Origin: Vulcanimicrobium sp050010375
GTDB taxonomy: Bacteria; Vulcanimicrobiota; Vulcanimicrobiia; Vulcanimicrobiales; Vulcanimicrobiaceae
Reading direction: 5' to 3'
Assembly: GCA_050010375.1 (NCBI GenBank)
Contig: JBEKLD010000004.1
Span: 3,647 to 67,646, forward strand
Length of the DNA stretch: 64,000 bases
The notes beneath the pieces were generated by a model. It was not told where the DNA came from. It saw nothing but the letters and a program-made list of their open reading frames with translations, and searched no databases. The position numbers and the translations under genes are program-made. Positions within the stretch are counted from its first letter, which is position 1, and every line of letters begins with the position of its first letter. Shown here piece after piece: positions 16,971 through 26,037 of this stretch.

Positions 16971-18164
16971 TTAGACCGACAACGCGCCGACGGGGATGGC
17001 CCGGGCGCGCGAGCGCTCGAGGGCCAGCGCGAGGACGATGCAGACCAACGCGCCGGCATAGCAGCCGAACGCCATGACTGGTCCGGCGTGCACGTGGAAG
17101 ACCCCCACCACGGCGCCGCTCGCGGCGGGTGCGATCGTCCCACCGATCGCGCCGGCGAGCAGCAAAAAGGTGACGAGCTGCGGTGGAGGCGAGGCGACCT
17201 GTTCCGACCCGAGCGAGATCATCAACTTGTACATGCAGGTCGAGGTGAAGCCAAACACGCTCGTTAGGCTGAAGAACGTGTGCGCGTTGGGCGTCGAGAC
17301 CAAGAGGAACGTGCAGAGGACCGCGCTGCAACTCGCGACGATCAACACGCCGCGCGGCTGGACGCGGGTCACCAGCAGCGCCGCGGTGATCAAGCCGAAG
17401 ATCGACGGGCCCCAGAAGCTGCCGATCACGGCGTTCGCCTGCGGGACGCCAACCGACAGGACGGTCTCGAGATAGGTCGGCGCCCAGATCAGAAAGGTGC
17501 TCTGGCCGCACAGATACAGGCACAAGCCGGCGCAGAACAAGACGACCCCGGTGACCGACGCGCGCGTCGCGCCGCTCCACCGCTCGTGCACGCCCGGGGC
17601 GCCCGCGGCCGCCGCCGGCAAACGGGTCCGCAGCGCCGCGACCAGCAGCACCGCGGCGGCCGCGGCGACGACGAAGTACCCGGCGCGCCAACCGTATCCG
17701 GCGGCGATGGCGGCGGATGCGACCGCGGGAAAGACGAAGCCGGCGACGCTGAAGGCGCAGTCCGTGCCGAGAAAGGCGGCGGCGCGCTGGTTCGCGCCGT
17801 AGCTCCGCGTGATGATCACCGCGCCGGCCGAGAGCCCGATCCCCGCGCCGAATCCGATCAGTGCGATCCCGGCCGCCGCCGCCGCGAAGGCGTGCGTCGC
17901 GGCGACCAGCGCGACGCCGGCGAACAATGCGGCGTAGGCGAACAGAAAGACGCGCTTGATCGTCAAGACGTCGAAGACGACCAAGCACAACAAGAAGCCG
18001 ACCAGATTCCCGGCCAACAGGTACGAGAACAGCGGCGCGGTCTGGGCCACGCTCCGCCCGAAGTCGACCGACATCGGTTGCAGAATCACGCCGCTCTGCG
18101 TGAGAAAGCCCGACATGATCGCGTAGGCGCCGATCGCTACGATCGTCGCCGCAAGCTTCGGCAT
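16971..18164 (-). CDS. MFS transporter, TsgA-like
   Basis: Twelve-helix major facilitator of 397 residues. It resembles E. coli TsgA along its length: the segment TDCAFSVAGFVFP, the later GQSTFLIWAPTYLE, IGSFWGPSIFGL, and the C-terminal MISLGSEQVASPPPQLVTF all have recognisable counterparts. The substrate of TsgA is not established. Its position at the head of a nucleosidase-adenosine deaminase group suggests purine nucleoside or base uptake. The start ATG overlaps the stop of the upstream glycosyltransferase by one base (TGATG). Confidence 0.85.
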   Translation of the reverse strand: MPKLAATIVAIGAYAIMSGFLTQSGVILQPMSVDFGRSVAQTAPLFSYLLAGNLVGFLLCLVVFDVLTIKRVFLFAYAALFAGVALVAATHAFAAAAAGIALIGFGAGIGLSAGAVIITRSYGANQRAAAFLGTDCAFSVAGFVFPAVASAAIAAGYGWRAGYFVVAAAAAVLLVAALRTRLPAAAAGAPGVHERWSGATRASVTGVVLFCAGLCLYLCGQSTFLIWAPTYLETVLSVGVPQANAVIGSFWGPSIFGLITAALLVTRVQPRGVLIVASCSAVLCTFLLVSTPNAHTFFSLTSVFGFTSTCMYKLMISLGSEQVASPPPQLVTFLLLAGAIGGTIAPAASGAVVGVFHVHAGPVMAFGCYAGALVCIVLALALERSRARAIPVGALSV

Positions 18165-19147
18165 CACGGCAGGACGACTTCGCGATAGACGGCGGCCGTC
18201 TCTGCCGCGAATCGGTCCCACGTATAGGGACGCAGCGCGAGCGCACCCTCGGCGGCGCGCGCCCGCGCCGCGGCCGGATCGCGCACCAGCGCCGCGAGTA
18301 CGTCGCCGAGTCCGGCCGCGTCGCCGGGTGCGAACGTCTGCGCGTACGGCGCGACGAGCCCGGGCACGGCGGCTGTTGAGCCGACGACCGGCGTACCGGC
18401 GACGGCCGCCTCGAGCATCGGGATCCCGAAGCCTTCGCCGAGCGAGGGTTGCACGTACGCGAGCGCACCACGGTAGCGCCGCGCGAGCGTCGCATCGTCC
18501 AGCTCGCCGAGGAACGCGATCGTCCCACGCGCGTGCGTCCAGCGCGCGCGGACGTCCGGTTCGTCGGGGCCGGTCAGGACGAGGTCGAGCGCGAGTTGCT
18601 CCGGGAGCGCGGCCCACGCGGCGTAGAGCGTCGGCAGGTCCTTGTGCGGGCGATGGTTCCCGGCGTAGAACAGATACGGTCGCTCCGCGGGCCACGGCGC
18701 CGCCGACGGCACGTCGTCGCCGTAGCCGAGCGGCACGATGCGGATGCGCGCGCGCGGGATGCCGAGCAGCGCGACGCAATCGTCGGCGACGCGCGAGTCG
18801 CTGACGAGGACGCGCGCGGCGCCGCGGTACAGCGGGCCCGCGAGGGTGCGCCAATAGAGGCCAGTCGCCCGCGAGAACAGCTGTGGGAAGCGCAGGTGCA
18901 GCAGATCGTGGACCATCGCGACGTAGGGTCGCGGGACGAACGGCGGTGCCTCGAGGTATGGCAGGTGCGTCAGCTGCACGCCTGCGGCGCGCAGCGCCCA
19001 CGGCAAGGCGAGGACCGGTGCGTCGACCAGCACCAGCGTGATGTCGGGTGCGACCCGCGGCAGCCGCTCGGCCAGCGCGCGCGCGTAGGCGCGCATCCCG
19101 GCCGAGGCGCGCGGCGTCGCCCGGGTGGCCAGTGCGACGCGCATCAT
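18164..19147 (-). CDS. GT4-family glycosyltransferase
   Basis: GT-B fold glycosyltransferase of 327 residues. The acceptor half contains VHDLLHLRFP; the donor half contains YLFYAGNHRPHKDLPTL, then the nucleotide-sugar motif GEGFGIPMLEA with the GT4 E-x7-E spacing (E..G.P.LEA). It has no signal or membrane segment. It is a tandem paralogue of the next gene upstream (the HKDLPTL block is shared) and overlaps it by four bases. It is likely a mannosyl- or rhamnosyl-type transferase acting in surface polysaccharide assembly; donor and acceptor cannot be read from sequence. Confidence 0.9.
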   Translation of the reverse strand: MMRVALATRATPRASAGMRAYARALAERLPRVAPDITLVLVDAPVLALPWALRAAGVQLTHLPYLEAPPFVPRPYVAMVHDLLHLRFPQLFSRATGLYWRTLAGPLYRGAARVLVSDSRVADDCVALLGIPRARIRIVPLGYGDDVPSAAPWPAERPYLFYAGNHRPHKDLPTLYAAWAALPEQLALDLVLTGPDEPDVRARWTHARGTIAFLGELDDATLARRYRGALAYVQPSLGEGFGIPMLEAAVAGTPVVGSTAAVPGLVAPYAQTFAPGDAAGLGDVLAALVRDPAAARARAAEGALALRPYTWDRFAAETAAVYREVVLP

Positions 19148-20148
19148 CGCAGCAGCGTGCGGTAGAGGGCGGCCGTCGCGCCGACCGTTCGAGCCCAGGT
19201 CAGGTACGCGCTGCGTACACGCGCGTGCGTGGCGCGCCCTCGGACCGTCGGGTCGCTGAGCGCGCCCTCCAACAGTGCTGCCAGCGCGCCGACGTCGCCG
19301 GCCGGGAACGTCTCGACCTCACCGGCTAGGATGCGCGGCACGGCCGTATCCGCCGCGAGCACAGGCGTCCCGACGCGCAGCGCCTCGAGCAGTGGCAGCC
19401 CGAAGCCTTCGCGCAGCGCCGGCTGCACGTACGCAGCGGCGCCGCGGTGATACGCCCACAGCGCCGGCTCGTCGAGCGCGCCGGTGAAGACCAACTCCGC
19501 GCCGGGCCGGGCGAGGGCGCGCAGTTCGGCATTCTCCGATCCGGTCAGCACCAAATCGACGGCGAGCGCCGGCGGGAGCGCCGCCCAGGCGCGCAGCAGC
19601 GTCGGCAGGTCTTTGTGCGGGCGCTGGTTTCCGGCGTAGAACAGATACGGCCGCGCGCGCTGCACCGGCGGGGGCAGCGGCTCGGGCGCGTCGACGCCGA
19701 GCGGGATCGCGTGGGCGCGGGTCCGATCGACGCCGGCGTAGCGGACGAGCAGCTCGACGGTCCGCTCGTCGTCGGTGACGACCGCGCGCGCGCCGCGCAG
19801 CACCGGCGCGACGACGGCGCGCCAGTACGGACCGACCTTGCGCTTCGCGTACTGCGGAAACTCCAAGTCGATCAGGTCGTGGACCGTCACGAGGTACGGG
19901 ACCGGGATGAAGCGCGGCACGTACGGCGTCGGGAAATGCGCCAGCCGCGGGCGCAGCCGAGCGAGCGCGAGCGGGAGCCCGACCTGCTCGGCCAGGTCGA
20001 AGTTGTCACCCCGCCCGACGAAGACGGTCTGCAGATCCGGGGCGAGCGTCGGCAACAACTCCCGCAGCGCGCGCACGTACGCCAGCATCCCGGCCGAGAG
20101 GTGCGAGGTCTCGCGCACGTCGAGCGCGAGGTCCGGCCGCCCGTTCAC
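19144..20148 (-). CDS. GT4-family glycosyltransferase
   Basis: Glycosyltransferase of 334 residues, paralogous to its downstream neighbour. VTVHDLIDLEFPQ lies in the N-terminal domain, YLFYAGNQRPHKDLPTLLRAWAALP at the domain junction, and REGFGLPLLEALRVGTPV forms the donor-binding E-x7-E site. The frame is open to 20718, but the coding start is GTG at 20148, which overlaps the stop of the GT2 gene as GTGA and directly precedes the first beta strand. It is second in a run of three transferases following pyrG. Confidence 0.9.
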   Translation of the reverse strand: MNGRPDLALDVRETSHLSAGMLAYVRALRELLPTLAPDLQTVFVGRGDNFDLAEQVGLPLALARLRPRLAHFPTPYVPRFIPVPYLVTVHDLIDLEFPQYAKRKVGPYWRAVVAPVLRGARAVVTDDERTVELLVRYAGVDRTRAHAIPLGVDAPEPLPPPVQRARPYLFYAGNQRPHKDLPTLLRAWAALPPALAVDLVLTGSENAELRALARPGAELVFTGALDEPALWAYHRGAAAYVQPALREGFGLPLLEALRVGTPVLAADTAVPRILAGEVETFPAGDVGALAALLEGALSDPTVRGRATHARVRSAYLTWARTVGATAALYRTLLR

Positions 20149-20891
20149 GCGCCGTGGCGCAGCGCCTTGGCGCGCACGACGACTCGGTAGCGCGCACTCT
20201 CCCATGCGACGAACGCGCCGCGCCAGCCGTCGCTCCAACCGCCGTCGCGCGCGAACAGCCAGACCAGCCGCAGCGGAAAGAAGGCCGCCTCGCGCAGCAG
20301 CGCACCGCGCGAGGGTCGCAACGCGTTCGCCTCGAGGCTCGTGTAGCGCTCGAACTTCGCTCGGTACGAGGCCAGCGTCGGATACGAGTCGTGGACGATC
20401 GTCCCCGGCAAGTCGGCCAGCGTCCCGTCGACGACCCAGCGCTCGTGCACGTCGGCGCCGTGCTCGTGTGGGATCAATCGCGCGCGGTCGCTGCGGAAGA
20501 GGCGCACCAGGCGCTCGCGGGACCAGCCCGCCGCGCGCACCGGCGCGCCGCACAGCCGCGTCACCCGCCGCAACCGATACCCGGCCGGGGCGCCGTCGGC
20601 AGCCAAAATCGCCGCCCGCAGCGGCGCGTCGAGTTGCTCGTCGGCGTCGAGCATCAACGTCCAGGGCGTCTCGACCTGCCCCAGCGCATGGCGCCGCGCA
20701 TCGACGAAACCGGCCCACGGCCGCGACTGGACCTGCGCCCCGCGCGCGCGGGCCAGCGCGCTGGTCGCATCGCGCGAGCCGGTGTCCAAGACGAAGACGC
20801 GCACGCCAGGCGGCAGCGCGTCGAGCGTCGCGGGCAAGCGCGCGGCCTCATCGCGCGCGAGGATGACGACGGTGACGTCGGCGGCGTTCAG
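20145..20891 (-). CDS. GT2-family glycosyltransferase (WaaE/KdtX-like), probable CTG start
   Basis: GT-A fold transferase of about 248 residues: VTVVILARDEAARLP at the N-terminus, LDTGSRDAT, and the DxD-like site MLDADEQLD, followed by a segment like those of LPS core transferases (PHEHGADVHERW). No ATG, GTG or TTG lies where the domain begins. A CTG at 20891 overlaps the pyrG stop as CTGA, matching the ATGA/GTGA couplings of its neighbours. The nearest standard start, ATG at 20960, would put 24 low-complexity Arg/Ala residues in front. I favour CTG but it is unproven. Confidence 0.85.
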   Translation of the reverse strand: MNAADVTVVILARDEAARLPATLDALPPGVRVFVLDTGSRDATSALARARGAQVQSRPWAGFVDARRHALGQVETPWTLMLDADEQLDAPLRAAILAADGAPAGYRLRRVTRLCGAPVRAAGWSRERLVRLFRSDRARLIPHEHGADVHERWVVDGTLADLPGTIVHDSYPTLASYRAKFERYTSLEANALRPSRGALLREAAFFPLRLVWLFARDGGWSDGWRGAFVAWESARYRVVVRAKALRHGA

Positions 20892-22543
20892 CGGCGCACG
20901 AGCGCGCCGTCCGGTACGTTCGCCCGCTCCCTCGCGTGCTCGAGCGCGGCCCCAATCCACTCACGGTACAACGGCGAGGGGCGGTTCGGCCGGCTCTTGT
21001 ACTCGGGGTGGGCCTGCGTCCCGACGAACCACGGGTGGACGTGCTGGGGCAGCTCGATCAGCTCGACCAGCGAGGTCCGGCCCAGCGGGTGATGCCCGCT
21101 GAACGTCATCCCGTGCTCCTCGAAGAGCGCCTTGTACCGGTTGTTGAACTCGTAGCGGTGGCGGTGCCGCTCGCTGATGTGCGTCTCGCCGTAGGCTTTG
21201 GCGGCCAGCGAATCCGGCTCGAGCTCGCAGGCGTACGCACCCAAGCGCATCGTCCCGCCCTTGAGATCGAGGTTGCGCTGCTCGGGGATGAAGTCGATCA
21301 CCGGGTCGGGCGTCGTCTCCTCGACCTCGCTCGTCATCGCCTCGGACAGACCGCAGACGTTGCGCGCGAACTCGACGCAGGCCAGCTGCATCCCAAAGCA
21401 GATCCCCAAGAACGGGATCTTCTGTTCGCGCACGCGCTGGATCGCGAGCAGCTTGCCTTTCACTCCGCGGGCGCCGAAGCCGGGCGCGACCAGCACGCCG
21501 TCGACGTCGTCGAGCGCGCCCAACCCCTCAGACTCGATCCGCTCCGAGTCGACCCGCACGACGTCGACCGCCGCATCGTGATGGATCCCGGCGTGGGCGA
21601 TCGCCTCGGAGATCGAGATGTAGGCGTCCTTCAACTCGACGTACTTGCCGACCAGCGCGACGCGCACGCGGGTCGACGGGTTCTCGATCCGCTCGACGAT
21701 CGCGCTCCACGACTCGAGCTCGGCCGGCTGCGTCTCCAGGCGCAGCTTGCGGATCGCGATCTCGGCCAGCCCCTCGGCTTCGAGGTTGAGCGGGACACGG
21801 TAGATCGACGCGGCGTCGCCGTTCTGCACGACGCACTCCGGCGCGACGTCGCAGAAGAGCGCGATCTTCTCCTTCAGCTCTACGCCGACCGGACGCGTTG
21901 AGCCGGTGCGCAGCACGATCGCGTCGGGCGTGATCCCGATCGCGCGCAGCTCGCGCACCGAGTGCTGCGTCGGCTTGGTCTTCAGCTCGTCGGCGGCGCC
22001 CAGGTGCGGCAGCAGCGTGAGGTGGATGAACATCACGTTCTCCTCACCCACCATGTGCTTGACCTGACGGATCGCCTCGAGGAACGGCAGCGACTCGATG
22101 TCACCGACGGTTCCGCCGACCTCGACGATGCAGACCTCGGCGCCGCTGCGCTCGGCGACCCGAGTGACGTGCGCTTTGATCTCGTTGGTGATGTGCGGGA
22201 TCACCTGGACCGTCGCGCCCAAATAGTCGCCGCGCCGTTCCTTCTCGATGACCGACTTGTAGATCTGGCCGGTCGTCACGTTGTTGTCGCGGGTCAGCGA
22301 CTCGTCGATGAAGCGCTCGTAGTGCCCCAAGTCCAAGTCGGTCTCGGCACCATCCTCGGTGACGAAGACCTCCCCGTGCTGGTACGGGTTCATCGTGCCG
22401 GCGTCGACGTTGATGTACGGGTCGAGCTTCTGGATCGACACCGAGACGCCGCGGCTCTTCAGCAGCCTGCCCAAGGAGGCGGCGGTTATCCCCTTCCCAA
22501 GCGAACTGACGACGCCGCCGCTGAAGAAGATGAATTTCGCCAT
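20888..22543 (-). CDS. pyrG: CTP synthase
   Basis: Glutamine-dependent UTP-to-CTP amidoligase of 551 residues. The N-terminal synthetase domain begins MAKFIFFSGGVVSSLGKG (P-loop at the SLGKG). The C-terminal class I glutaminase domain carries the nucleophile Cys in FLGICFGMQ and the triad His/Glu in HPEYKSRP. The frame is open further upstream, but this Met is the universal family start. Three glycosyltransferase genes follow, the first with no gap. Confidence 0.98.
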   Translation of the reverse strand: MAKFIFFSGGVVSSLGKGITAASLGRLLKSRGVSVSIQKLDPYINVDAGTMNPYQHGEVFVTEDGAETDLDLGHYERFIDESLTRDNNVTTGQIYKSVIEKERRGDYLGATVQVIPHITNEIKAHVTRVAERSGAEVCIVEVGGTVGDIESLPFLEAIRQVKHMVGEENVMFIHLTLLPHLGAADELKTKPTQHSVRELRAIGITPDAIVLRTGSTRPVGVELKEKIALFCDVAPECVVQNGDAASIYRVPLNLEAEGLAEIAIRKLRLETQPAELESWSAIVERIENPSTRVRVALVGKYVELKDAYISISEAIAHAGIHHDAAVDVVRVDSERIESEGLGALDDVDGVLVAPGFGARGVKGKLLAIQRVREQKIPFLGICFGMQLACVEFARNVCGLSEAMTSEVEETTPDPVIDFIPEQRNLDLKGGTMRLGAYACELEPDSLAAKAYGETHISERHRHRYEFNNRYKALFEEHGMTFSGHHPLGRTSLVELIELPQHVHPWFVGTQAHPEYKSRPNRPSPLYREWIGAALEHARERANVPDGALVRR

Positions 22544-22659
22544 ACCGGGATGCTTCGCTTCGCCGGACGACCTAGCGGGACCCGCCGGGAGTCGCGCTGT
22601 CAGGTGACTCATGGTTCGCCTCGCCAAACAAGAGAAGCAGGCTGAATCCGGCCGATCGC

Positions 22660-23517
22660 TCAGCCCGGCGGGATCGCGGCCACCACGAAGCGGTCGAGGT
22701 CGGCGTAGTCGCGGATCGTTTCGACGCCGGCGGATGGGAGGGCGGCGCGGACGAGGGCTTCGAGGGCGCGGGCATTGCCGGGAGCGGCTTCGAGGATGGC
22801 GATCCCGCGGGGGGCGACGAGGCGCGCGAGGTCTGGGACGAGGCGGCGGTAGAGGTCGAGGCCGTCGGGGCCGCCGTCGCGGGCGAGGCGCGGTTCGAAG
22901 CCGACCGGATCGGGGGCCGGCGCTAACTCGGCGCTCGGCACGTACGGCAGATTCGCGACCAACGCGTCAAACGGCGCGAACGGCAAGAGCGGCGTCGCCA
23001 GGTCGCCGGGCAGGAAGGTGACGTGCTGGAAGACGTGGTTGCGCGCGGCGTTTCCACGCGCGACGGCAAGCGCGTCGCCCGAGACGTCGCTGGCGTAGAC
23101 GTTCAGCCCCGGCAGCTCGCAGGCCAGCGACACCGCGATCGCGCCGCTGCCGGTGCCGACGTCGGCGGCGCTGCCGCGTTCCCGGCCGATCGCCCGCAGA
23201 TGGCGGACCGCCCACTCGACGGCGATCTCGGTCTCAGGCCTCGGGACGAGGACGCGCGAATCGACCGCGAACATCCGGCCGTGAAAGCCCGCCTCGCCGG
23301 TCACGTACGCCAGCGGCTCGCCCTCCGCGCGACGCGCGACCAGCGCGCCGAAGCGCTCGGCGATCGGCGGCGCGAGGGTGCGCTCGGGATGCGCGAGCAT
23401 CTCCTGGCGCGTCACGCCCCCGGCATGCGCGAGCAGGAACGCCGCGTCGAGCCGACCGGTCCCGCCGACGGGCTCTAGGCGCAGCGCGGCGTCACGCAGC
23501 GCCTCGCCGATCGTCAT
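22660..23517 (-). CDS. prmC: Peptide chain release factor N5-glutamine methyltransferase
   Basis: SAM-dependent methyltransferase of 285 residues that methylates the GGQ glutamine of release factors. An N-terminal helical domain (about 1-75) precedes VLVPRPETE, the SAM motif DVGTGSGAIAVSLA and the substrate-gripping motif, here NLPYVP rather than the commoner NPPY. The length is normal. It stands four bases after the quinone-oxidoreductase gene in an operon with prfA, but two unrelated genes separate it from prfA. Confidence 0.94.
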   Translation of the reverse strand: MTIGEALRDAALRLEPVGGTGRLDAAFLLAHAGGVTRQEMLAHPERTLAPPIAERFGALVARRAEGEPLAYVTGEAGFHGRMFAVDSRVLVPRPETEIAVEWAVRHLRAIGRERGSAADVGTGSGAIAVSLACELPGLNVYASDVSGDALAVARGNAARNHVFQHVTFLPGDLATPLLPFAPFDALVANLPYVPSAELAPAPDPVGFEPRLARDGGPDGLDLYRRLVPDLARLVAPRGIAILEAAPGNARALEALVRAALPSAGVETIRDYADLDRFVVAAIPPG

Positions 23518-23521
23518 CGGC

Positions 23522-24493
23522 TCAGTCGCGCACGACGACGACGGCCTTGCCGATCAGCCGACGCTCGATCAGCGCTTCGACGGCCTGCGGCGCGTCGGCG
23601 AGCGCGTAGCGCGCGTGGACGGTCGGGTGCAGCTTCCCTTGCGCGCGCAGCGCGAACATCGCGGCGAAGTTGGCGCGGTTGCGCTCGGGCTCGCGCGCGC
23701 TCCACGGCCCCCAGTAGACCCCCATCGCGTCGATCTCACGCAGCAGCAACCGGTTCGACGGGATCGCCGGGATGCGGCCGCTAGTGAAGCCCACGACGAG
23801 CACGCGCGCGCGCCAGTCGAGCGTGCGCAACGCCGCGTCGAACGTATCGCCGCCGACGTTGTCGAACAGCACGTCGACTGCGCGCGTCGCTGCCTTGATC
23901 GCGTCGACCAGCCCGTCATCGGCTGCCAGCACGTGCGCCGCCCCGGCGGCGCGGGCCGCGTCGGCTTTCGCCGGCGAGCCGACGATCGCGACGACCTGCG
24001 CGCCCAGCGCTTGGCCGATGTCGACCGCCGCCGTGCCGACGCCGCCGCCCGCACCGGTCACCGCCAGGCGGTCACCGGCCTGCAGCCGGCCGCGCCCGAC
24101 CAAGCCGTGGTAGGCCGTGCCGTAGGTGACCAACATCCCGGCGGCGGTCACGAAGTCGATCGCGTCGGGGAGCTTCACCGTGCGGGCGGCGTCCACCGTC
24201 GTCGCTTCGGCGAAGGCGCCGGCGGTGGGCATTGCGGCGACCCGGTCGCCGAGCGCGAAGCCCGCGACGCCCTCGCCCAGCCCGGTCACGACGCCGGCCA
24301 CCTCGATGCCGAGCGTGAACGGCAACGGCGGCTTCTCCTGATAACGACCCGTCGTGAGCAGCGCGTCGGGGAAGTTCACCCCGGCTGCGTGGACCTCGAT
24401 CGCCAGCTCGCCGGGTCCCGGCGCGGGGGCATCGATCTCGGCTAACACGAGGTCGCGCGGGCTGCCCAGCGTGTGGACCTGGACCGCGCGCAC
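23522..24493 (-). CDS. NADPH:quinone oxidoreductase-like MDR-family enzyme
   Basis: Zinc-free medium-chain dehydrogenase/reductase of 323 residues. The N-terminal GroES-like domain contains AAGVNFPDALLTTGRYQ and the nucleotide-binding domain contains GAGGGVGTAAVDIGQALGA (about 143-161). The pattern matches the quinone reductase / enoyl-reductase branch and lacks zinc ligands. It is preceded by a MaoC-type hydratase gene with a one-base gap. The two may act together on acyl-CoA or enone substrates, but no specific pathway is evident. Confidence 0.88.
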   Translation of the reverse strand: MRAVQVHTLGSPRDLVLAEIDAPAPGPGELAIEVHAAGVNFPDALLTTGRYQEKPPLPFTLGIEVAGVVTGLGEGVAGFALGDRVAAMPTAGAFAEATTVDAARTVKLPDAIDFVTAAGMLVTYGTAYHGLVGRGRLQAGDRLAVTGAGGGVGTAAVDIGQALGAQVVAIVGSPAKADAARAAGAAHVLAADDGLVDAIKAATRAVDVLFDNVGGDTFDAALRTLDWRARVLVVGFTSGRIPAIPSNRLLLREIDAMGVYWGPWSAREPERNRANFAAMFALRAQGKLHPTVHARYALADAPQAVEALIERRLIGKAVVVVRD

Positions 24494-24494
24494 G

Positions 24495-24944
24495 TCAGGC
24501 CGCGCTCGCGACGAGCATGCTCAGCCACTCGGCCACCAGCGCCGGCCGTTCACCACCTTCGATCTCGACCTCGACGTTCTGGCGCAGCAGCGTCTGGCCG
24601 TCGCCACGCGGCTCGGCCGCGGTGACCGTGAACACGCCGCGGATGCGGGAGCCGACCGGAACCGGCGCGACCAGCCGCAACCGGTCGAAGCCGTAGTTCA
24701 AGGCAACGATCCCGGGCGGCAGGTCGAGCCCACCGGCGTCGGCCCCGAGTTGCACGAGCAACGAGGTGGTGAAGAACCCGTGCGCGATCGTCCGGCCGAA
24801 CGGGCTGTTCGCGGCGCACCAGGCGGGATCGAGGTGCAGCGGGTTGCGGTCGCCGGTCAACTCGCCGAAGGCGGTCACCGCGTCCTGCGAGACCGCGAAC
24901 CACGGGGACGTACGTGTCTGGCCGACTAGCCTCGAAAGTGTCAC
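24495..24944 (-). CDS. MaoC-family (R)-hydratase-like protein
   Basis: Hot-dog fold protein of 149 residues. The hydratase signature D-x4-P-x-H-D/H is present as GDRNPLHLDP near 31-40, with IAHGFFTTSL completing the 2-enoyl-CoA hydratase motif. It presumably hydrates enoyl thioesters. The start is GTG overlapping the prfA stop as GTGA. Its place between prfA and prmC is unusual and ties its expression to translation termination genes. Confidence 0.9.
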   Translation of the reverse strand: MTLSRLVGQTRTSPWFAVSQDAVTAFGELTGDRNPLHLDPAWCAANSPFGRTIAHGFFTTSLLVQLGADAGGLDLPPGIVALNYGFDRLRLVAPVPVGSRIRGVFTVTAAEPRGDGQTLLRQNVEVEIEGGERPALVAEWLSMLVASAA

Positions 24945-26026
24945 GCCGCGGACGTTTCGCCGGCCAGCAGCCGAGCCTTCTCGTTCTGCTGCAGCTCGAC
25001 GACGAGCTTCTCCATCTCGCCGTCGAGGATCGCTTTGATGTTCTGGAAGCTCTGGCCGATGCGGTGGTCGGTGATGCGGTCCTGCGGATAGTTGTAGGTG
25101 CGGATCTTCTCGCTGCGGTCGCCGGTCCCGACCTGGCTGCGGCGCAGGGCACCCTCGGTCTCCTCGCGTTCGCGGCGCTGGCGCTCGGCGAGCTGGGCGC
25201 GCAGCATCCCCATCGCCCGCTCGCGGTTCTGCAGCTGCGAGCGCTCCTCACTACAAGCGACGACGATCCCGGTCGGTTTGTGGGTGATGCGGATCGCCGA
25301 TTCGGTCTTGTTGACGTGCTGGCCGCCGGCGCCTGAAGCCTTGAACGTGTCGATCTCGAGATCGGCCGGCCGGATCTCGATCGCGCCGTCGTCCTCGACC
25401 TCAGGTAACACGGCGACCGTCGCAGTCGAGGTGTGGATGCGGCCGGCCGCCTCGGTCGCCGGGACGCGCTGCACCCGGTGGACGCCCGACTCGTACTTGA
25501 ACCAGCGGTACGGCTCACCGCCCTTGACCGCGATGACGACCTCTTTGTAGCCGCCCGACTCGTTCTCGCTCTCGCTGAGCAGCGCGACGCGCATCGCGCG
25601 CGACTCGGCGAAGCGCGTGTACATCCGCAGCAGATCGCCGGCGAAGATCCCGGCCTCGTCGCCGCCGGCGCCGGCCCGAATCTCGATGAAGACGTCTTTG
25701 TCGTCGTTGGGGTCGCGCGGCACGAGCAACTCGGCGAGGCGTTCCTCTAACGCCGCGCGCCGCTCGCGCAGCGCGCCGGCCTCTTCTTCCGCCAGCGCCG
25801 CCAGCTCGGGCTCGCTCCGGTCGGCCCGCAGCAGATCGTTCTCAGCGATCGCGCGCAGCAGCGCCTGCAGCTCACGGAACGCGGCCACGGTCGGTTCGAT
25901 CGCCGCGCGTTCCTTGGTCAGCGCCGTATAGCGGGCCTGATCGAAGCCGCCGCTCGTGTCGGCCAGCGCGGCGTCGATTTCGTCGAAGCGTTTCGAGAGC
26001 GTCTCGAGGCGATCGGAGTGTTGCAT
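24941..26026 (-). CDS. prfA: Peptide chain release factor 1
   Basis: Release factor of 361 residues recognising UAA and UAG. The stop-codon reading PxT motif is at about 189-191 (RVPATEAAGRIHTST) and the peptidyl-hydrolysis GGQ at 234-236 within GAGGQHVNKTESAIR. The PxT form, rather than SPF, identifies RF1. It is expected to be methylated by the prmC product encoded three genes downstream. The ATG at 26026 follows the strong terminator of rpmE, so it should have its own promoter or rely on readthrough. Confidence 0.97.
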   Translation of the reverse strand: MQHSDRLETLSKRFDEIDAALADTSGGFDQARYTALTKERAAIEPTVAAFRELQALLRAIAENDLLRADRSEPELAALAEEEAGALRERRAALEERLAELLVPRDPNDDKDVFIEIRAGAGGDEAGIFAGDLLRMYTRFAESRAMRVALLSESENESGGYKEVVIAVKGGEPYRWFKYESGVHRVQRVPATEAAGRIHTSTATVAVLPEVEDDGAIEIRPADLEIDTFKASGAGGQHVNKTESAIRITHKPTGIVVACSEERSQLQNRERAMGMLRAQLAERQRREREETEGALRRSQVGTGDRSEKIRTYNYPQDRITDHRIGQSFQNIKAILDGEMEKLVVELQQNEKARLLAGETSAA

Positions 26027-26037
26027 CGGCGGTTCGG

